The notes below the pieces were generated by a model. That model worked only from the letters and a program-made list of their open reading frames with translations, was not told the origin of the DNA and did not search any database. A program made the translations under genes and the position numbers. From Chersky-299 sp963749535 (GTDB taxonomy: Bacteria; Actinomycetota; Thermoleophilia; RBG-16-64-13), in NCBI GenBank assembly GCA_963749535.1, contig CAVVNF010000014.1, forward strand, positions 1 to 64,000: a DNA stretch of 64,000 bases. The letters run 5' to 3'. Position 1 is the stretch's first letter. Every line of letters starts with the position of its first letter. Below, one piece after another: positions 61,252-64,000 of this stretch.

Positions 61252-62171
61252 TCACGACCGAGTGAGCACGGCTTTGCCGCGCACCCGGCGCTCGCGCAAC
61301 GCGTCGAGGACCTCGAGCGTGTCCTTCCAATTGCGTACCAGGCCTAGCAGCGGCTTGACCCGACCGTCGGCCACCAAGTCCACCAGAACAGCCAGGTCCT
61401 CCCCGCGGGTCTCCTCCGGATAACCATGGAAGAGCGGGACGACCTTGCAGGAGGGTCCTCGCGGGAAATCCAGCAGCCCCAACGGCGCCGATCCGCCCAG
61501 CGTGCCGTAGGTGACCGCCGTGCCTCCCGGATTCAGATGATGCACCGAGTCGGCGAGCACCTGGCCGCCGATCCCGTCGAGGATCAGGTCGAACTTGCCC
61601 AGCCCACGTCATCGAGCGAGGTGGCTACTTTGTGTGCGCCATATGCTCGGGCTTCCGCCTCCCTCTCCGGCCCTACCACCAGAGCCGTGACGTGCGCGCC
61701 GGCCGCCGCGGCGAGCTGCATCGCGAACTGGCCCACCCCGCCGGTTGCGCCGGTCACGAGCACCCGCTTGCCCAGGAGTGACTCGCCCAGGCGGATGGCC
61801 CGCACCGCCGTGATCCCGGCGATGGGCAATGAGGCTGCCTCCTCGAAAGACACGTTCTCCGGCAAGGCGACCGCAAGATGTGACGGCACCGCCACCCGTT
61901 CCGCCCAGCATTCCCAATCCACCACGCCAACCACACGGGTTCCGACAGCCGGCCCGGTGCCGTCTTCCGCGCCACGGACGACGACGCCTGCCAGATCTTG
62001 ACCCGGCCTCCAGCCGTCCGGCCGCATCTTCAGAAGGAACAGCTCGCCGCGATTGATCGAGTACGCCCGCACCTCCACCAGCAGTTCGTTCGCCGCCGGC
62101 TTGGGTTCGGGCAGGTCGTCGGCAAGGCGCAACCCGCCGGGCACTGCAGGGTCGGTGATGTATCCCTTCAT
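61252..62171 (-). CDS. Quinone oxidoreductase-like MDR protein (one frameshift)
   Basis: From ATG 62171: GYITDPAVPGGLRLADDLPE, ANELLVEVRAYSINRGELFL (no catalytic zinc ligands), PGQDLAGVVVRGAEDG, SLPIAGITAVRAIRLGESLL, VLVTGATGGVGQFAMQLAAA (NADPH loop AxxGxxG); then after a break near 61,600 ILDGIGGQVLADSVHHLNPG and VRGKAVLTRS. A zinc-free MDR reductase, NADPH-dependent, acting on quinones or enones. It is read against the tag side and divergent from the nitroreductase. Confidence 0.88.
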
Positions 62172-62359
62172 CGGTCCTCCCTTTCTTGGTATCAGCTATA
62201 GGATGTCGTCGGGTCGGTCACGAACTCCTCGAGTCCATCCAGGATGGCGAAGTTCTCGATCCAGCTAAGTCCCATCAGGCTCCTTGCTCAGAGACGTGGT
62301 CCATCATACCGCCCGGCCGAGCGACCTTCATCCGTGCGAGCCGTGGCTCAGGCTCAAGC

Positions 62360-62406
62360 TTGACGGTGTTCCCCTTCCCAGCTATGAGTTAATCAATGCT
62401 GACTAA
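62360..62406 (+). promoter_or_regulatory. Promoter with overlapping inverted repeat before the nitroreductase
   Basis: TTGACG (62360-62365), 17-nt spacer, TATGAG (62383-62388). Just downstream lies TTAATCA-ATGC-TGACTAA (62389-62406), arms matching at 6 of 7 positions. It overlaps the expected transcription start, a repressor position. A TetR gene sits 0.9 kb away. Confidence 0.55.
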
Positions 62407-62458
62407 TTCTTGTGTTGTTCCCTTAATGCACCGAGAACTTGGAATGGAGTGTGAGGCC

Positions 62459-63127
62459 ATGTCTGCGAGCGAGACCGCGGGAGTCAACGCGGGAAACGAG
62501 CACATGAACGTTATTGACGACGACGATCTGCCTATTATTGTCCTGCCCGGGCCGACGACTTCCGGCGGCATGCCGCTACTGGACGCGCTCCGCACTCGTA
62601 GGTCCTCGAGGAAGTTCGGCACGACGGACGTGCCACTCCAAGAGCTTGCCAACCTGCTGTGGGCGGCATTCGGTCTGAGCCGGCCCGACCAGGGGCGCGG
62701 GATCCAAGCGCCTGGCAGCCACACCGCCCCGGTGGCGCACAACTGGCAGGAGATCGACATCTATGTCGCCATCCGCGACGGGCTTTATCTGTACGAGCCA
62801 GAACCGCACCTTCTCCGACCAGTCCTCGCGGCCGACATCAGGCCTTTCACCGCTCACGCGGTTCAACCCTTCGTGCTGGACGCTCCCCTCGACCTCATCT
62901 ATGTGGCCGACCTGGCTCGAATGGAGGACGCCTCTGAGTGGGACAAGAGCGTCTTTCCGTGGGCCGACACCTCGTTCATTTCCGAGAACGTCTATCTGTA
63001 CTGCGCGAGTGCCGGCCTAGCGACGATAGTGCGCGCCCTATTCGATCGTCCGGGGCTTTCGCGGGCCATGCGGCTGAGGCCGACCCAGTTGGTGACCTTC
63101 TCCCAACCGATCGGGTACGCAGGCTAG
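62459..63127 (+). CDS. Nitroreductase-family protein (SagB-like)
   Basis: About 220 residues: MPLLDALRTRRSSRKFGTTD (FMN phosphate contacts), VPLQELANLLWAAFGLSRPD, VAHNWQEIDIYVAIRDGLYL, FISENVYLYCASAGLATIVR, AMRLRPTQLVTFSQPIGYAG. This is the FMN nitroreductase fold of the SagB-type branch. The frame is open from ATG 62396, but that codon sits inside the operator; ATG 62459 has GGAG at 9 nt and is preferred. Acceptor unknown. The 200 bp after it hold nothing I can name. Confidence 0.87.
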   Translation: MSASETAGVNAGNEHMNVIDDDDLPIIVLPGPTTSGGMPLLDALRTRRSSRKFGTTDVPLQELANLLWAAFGLSRPDQGRGIQAPGSHTAPVAHNWQEIDIYVAIRDGLYLYEPEPHLLRPVLAADIRPFTAHAVQPFVLDAPLDLIYVADLARMEDASEWDKSVFPWADTSFISENVYLYCASAGLATIVRALFDRPGLSRAMRLRPTQLVTFSQPIGYAG

Positions 63128-63328
63128 TGTGGCAGCGCGTGGCATTTCGCCGACCTCGGAGGCGGAGAAGCCGGTGGTCACTTCATTTCACCCGAGGTAT
63201 CTCCATGTGCCCCAGAAGCTCAAGCGCCCGGCTGAGCAACCGGCAAAGACGCGGACCCGGCATGTGCGCTCATGATGCCGCGTGCGCGGGGCTCACCTGA
63301 CAGTCTGGGCTGGTATCTGCCTTGGCCT

Positions 63329-64000
63329 CTACTCGTCTAGCGCCGGAGGAGTCTCCGGCTTGCGCGTCGCCACTTCCTGGATCAGTTCCTCATATGGGGC
63401 GATTCGGGAGTCGATATCGACCTCTCCACTCATGGCTGCCAGCGCGGCCAACCATAGCCACAGATGAAGTCTCACCGTGTCTGCCCTGGTGATTCGCTCA
63501 TCCCAGGATGCTCTCATGCTGGCGGCGTGGTGCGCCCCGATCAAGCTGTAGCACAAAAGGTCGAGAGAAATAGGAGGAGGGGGAGACCCAGGCGGCCTGA
63601 CGCTTTCAAATTCTATCTTGATCCGGGCGACGACGTCTTCCCACGCCTGCTCCGAGAGTCTGTGCTTTTCAGCCTCGCTCAGCGAATGGTCGGAATCGAT
63701 CTGCGCCAAGACCTGCGAGCCGAATTCGTTAGCTCGATGGTCGGCCAAGAGACGCCACAATAGCCTCTCACCCAGGTCCTCGGTCTCGGTCAACTTGGGT
63801 TCCACAAAGGCAAGGTTCCACGAAAGGAACGTCTCGAAGGACTCCACGAATAGTTGCAGCTTGCTCGGAAAGTGGCTGTAGAAGACCTGCGAGGTAATAC
63901 CGAGCCTCCGGATTATCGTCGCGATGTGGGTCTCCTTGTACCCCTTGGCGGCGAACTCTTCGGTGGCGACCCGCAGTATGGCTCGGCGCATCCGCTCGTT
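63329..64000 (-). CDS. TetR-family regulator (5' end cut by window)
   Basis: The protein enters from the right edge as NERMRRAILRVATEEFAAKG, followed by the HTH YKETHIATIIRRLGITSQVF and YSHFPSKLQLFVESFETFL, then a ligand domain with a Pro-rich loop (RPPGSPPPPISLDLLCYSLI) and WLWLAALAAMSGEVDIDSR. The frame remains open to 64000, so the first few residues lie outside. It converges with the nitroreductase. TetR proteins bind 15-18 bp palindromes; those at 54,374 and 62,389 are candidate targets. The effector is unknown. Confidence 0.88.
   Translation of the reverse strand, partial: NERMRRAILRVATEEFAAKGYKETHIATIIRRLGITSQVFYSHFPSKLQLFVESFETFLSWNLAFVEPKLTETEDLGERLLWRLLADHRANEFGSQVLAQIDSDHSLSEAEKHRLSEQAWEDVVARIKIEFESVRPPGSPPPPISLDLLCYSLIGAHHAASMRASWDERITRADTVRLHLWLWLAALAAMSGEVDIDSRIAPYEELIQEVATRKPETPPALDE

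Noticed and set aside
1..64000. CRISPR arrays, rRNA genes, tRNA genes, insertion sequences or prophage
   Set aside because: I saw no regularly spaced repeats, no rRNA-like sequence, no transposase or integrase motifs and no phage structural genes. The only phage-like item is the Gp49-like toxin, a common chromosomal family.

Overview
The window reads as an environmental (metagenome-type) contig made of two unrelated pieces. Positions 1 to about 5,755 carry moderately GC-rich genes, nearly all on the minus strand: an SGNH hydrolase, a flavodoxin-like reductase, an octaheme cytochrome c, a membrane cytochrome b-like protein, an FAD/NAD oxidoreductase, a ferredoxin, a DnaQ-type exonuclease fused to a WYL domain, and the C-terminal part of L-serine dehydratase. 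The serine dehydratase gene is cut at the same point (about 5,750-5,768) where an oppositely oriented moaA begins without its radical-SAM half. The simplest reading is an assembly or amplification chimera.

From 5,770 to 64,000 the DNA is strongly GC-rich and consistent with one genome. It suggests an anaerobic, uncultured Actinomycetota-like bacterium: Thr-rich linkers behind lipoboxes, Rex, futalosine-route menaquinone synthesis, W/Mo aldehyde oxidoreductases, HdrABC-Flx, and Pta-Ack. The taxonomy is inference from gene content only. Layout: molybdopterin genes (moaA, a moaC-MOSC fusion, mogA); a diguanylate cyclase and glycosyltransferase; rex; a menaquinone operon (ubiD, ubiA, menG, mqnE, mqnA, mqnC); a lactonase-type hydrolase.

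Positions 18,821-39,472 hold a long one-directional run behind a good sigma70-like promoter and ended by a 14-bp hairpin: amidohydrolase, BMP-type ABC importer, class V aminotransferase, ferredoxin and aldehyde:ferredoxin oxidoreductase (AOR), MoaD-like protein, GntR/UTRA regulator, Zn- and Fe-type alcohol dehydrogenases, a second AOR, a second UbiD decarboxylase, a PreA-like flavin/Fe-S reductase, an M29/NicX-like protein, a cupin and alanine dehydrogenase. I read it as an undescribed anaerobic catabolic module for an imported, probably nitrogen-containing (hetero)aromatic or nucleobase-like compound. Nitrogen would leave as alanine and reducing power as ferredoxin.

Positions 42.1-49.3 kb encode HdrCBA-FlxDCBA, which would connect ferredoxin, NADH and a thiol/disulfide couple. 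The rex and hdr upstream regions share Rex-like half-sites. Positions 49.3-52.6 kb form a worn toxin-antitoxin patch: a short HigB-like toxin with antitoxin, a higB with an in-frame TGA beside an intact higA, a PIN-domain remnant, and two copies of a hairpin repeat. Positions 52.7-64 kb hold an MBL hydrolase, an MFS remnant, an orphan acyl carrier protein with a CocE-type hydrolase and an AcpS, pta-ackA, a thioesterase, tag, a decayed UroD-family gene, a quinone oxidoreductase, a nitroreductase and a TetR regulator cut by the window end.

Many genes are broken by single-base indels. Most I could resolve are +1 insertions, densest at 14.7-17.1 kb and 43-49 kb. I treat these as probable sequence error and report each gene as one unit. 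The higB, UroD, PIN and MFS lesions look biological.
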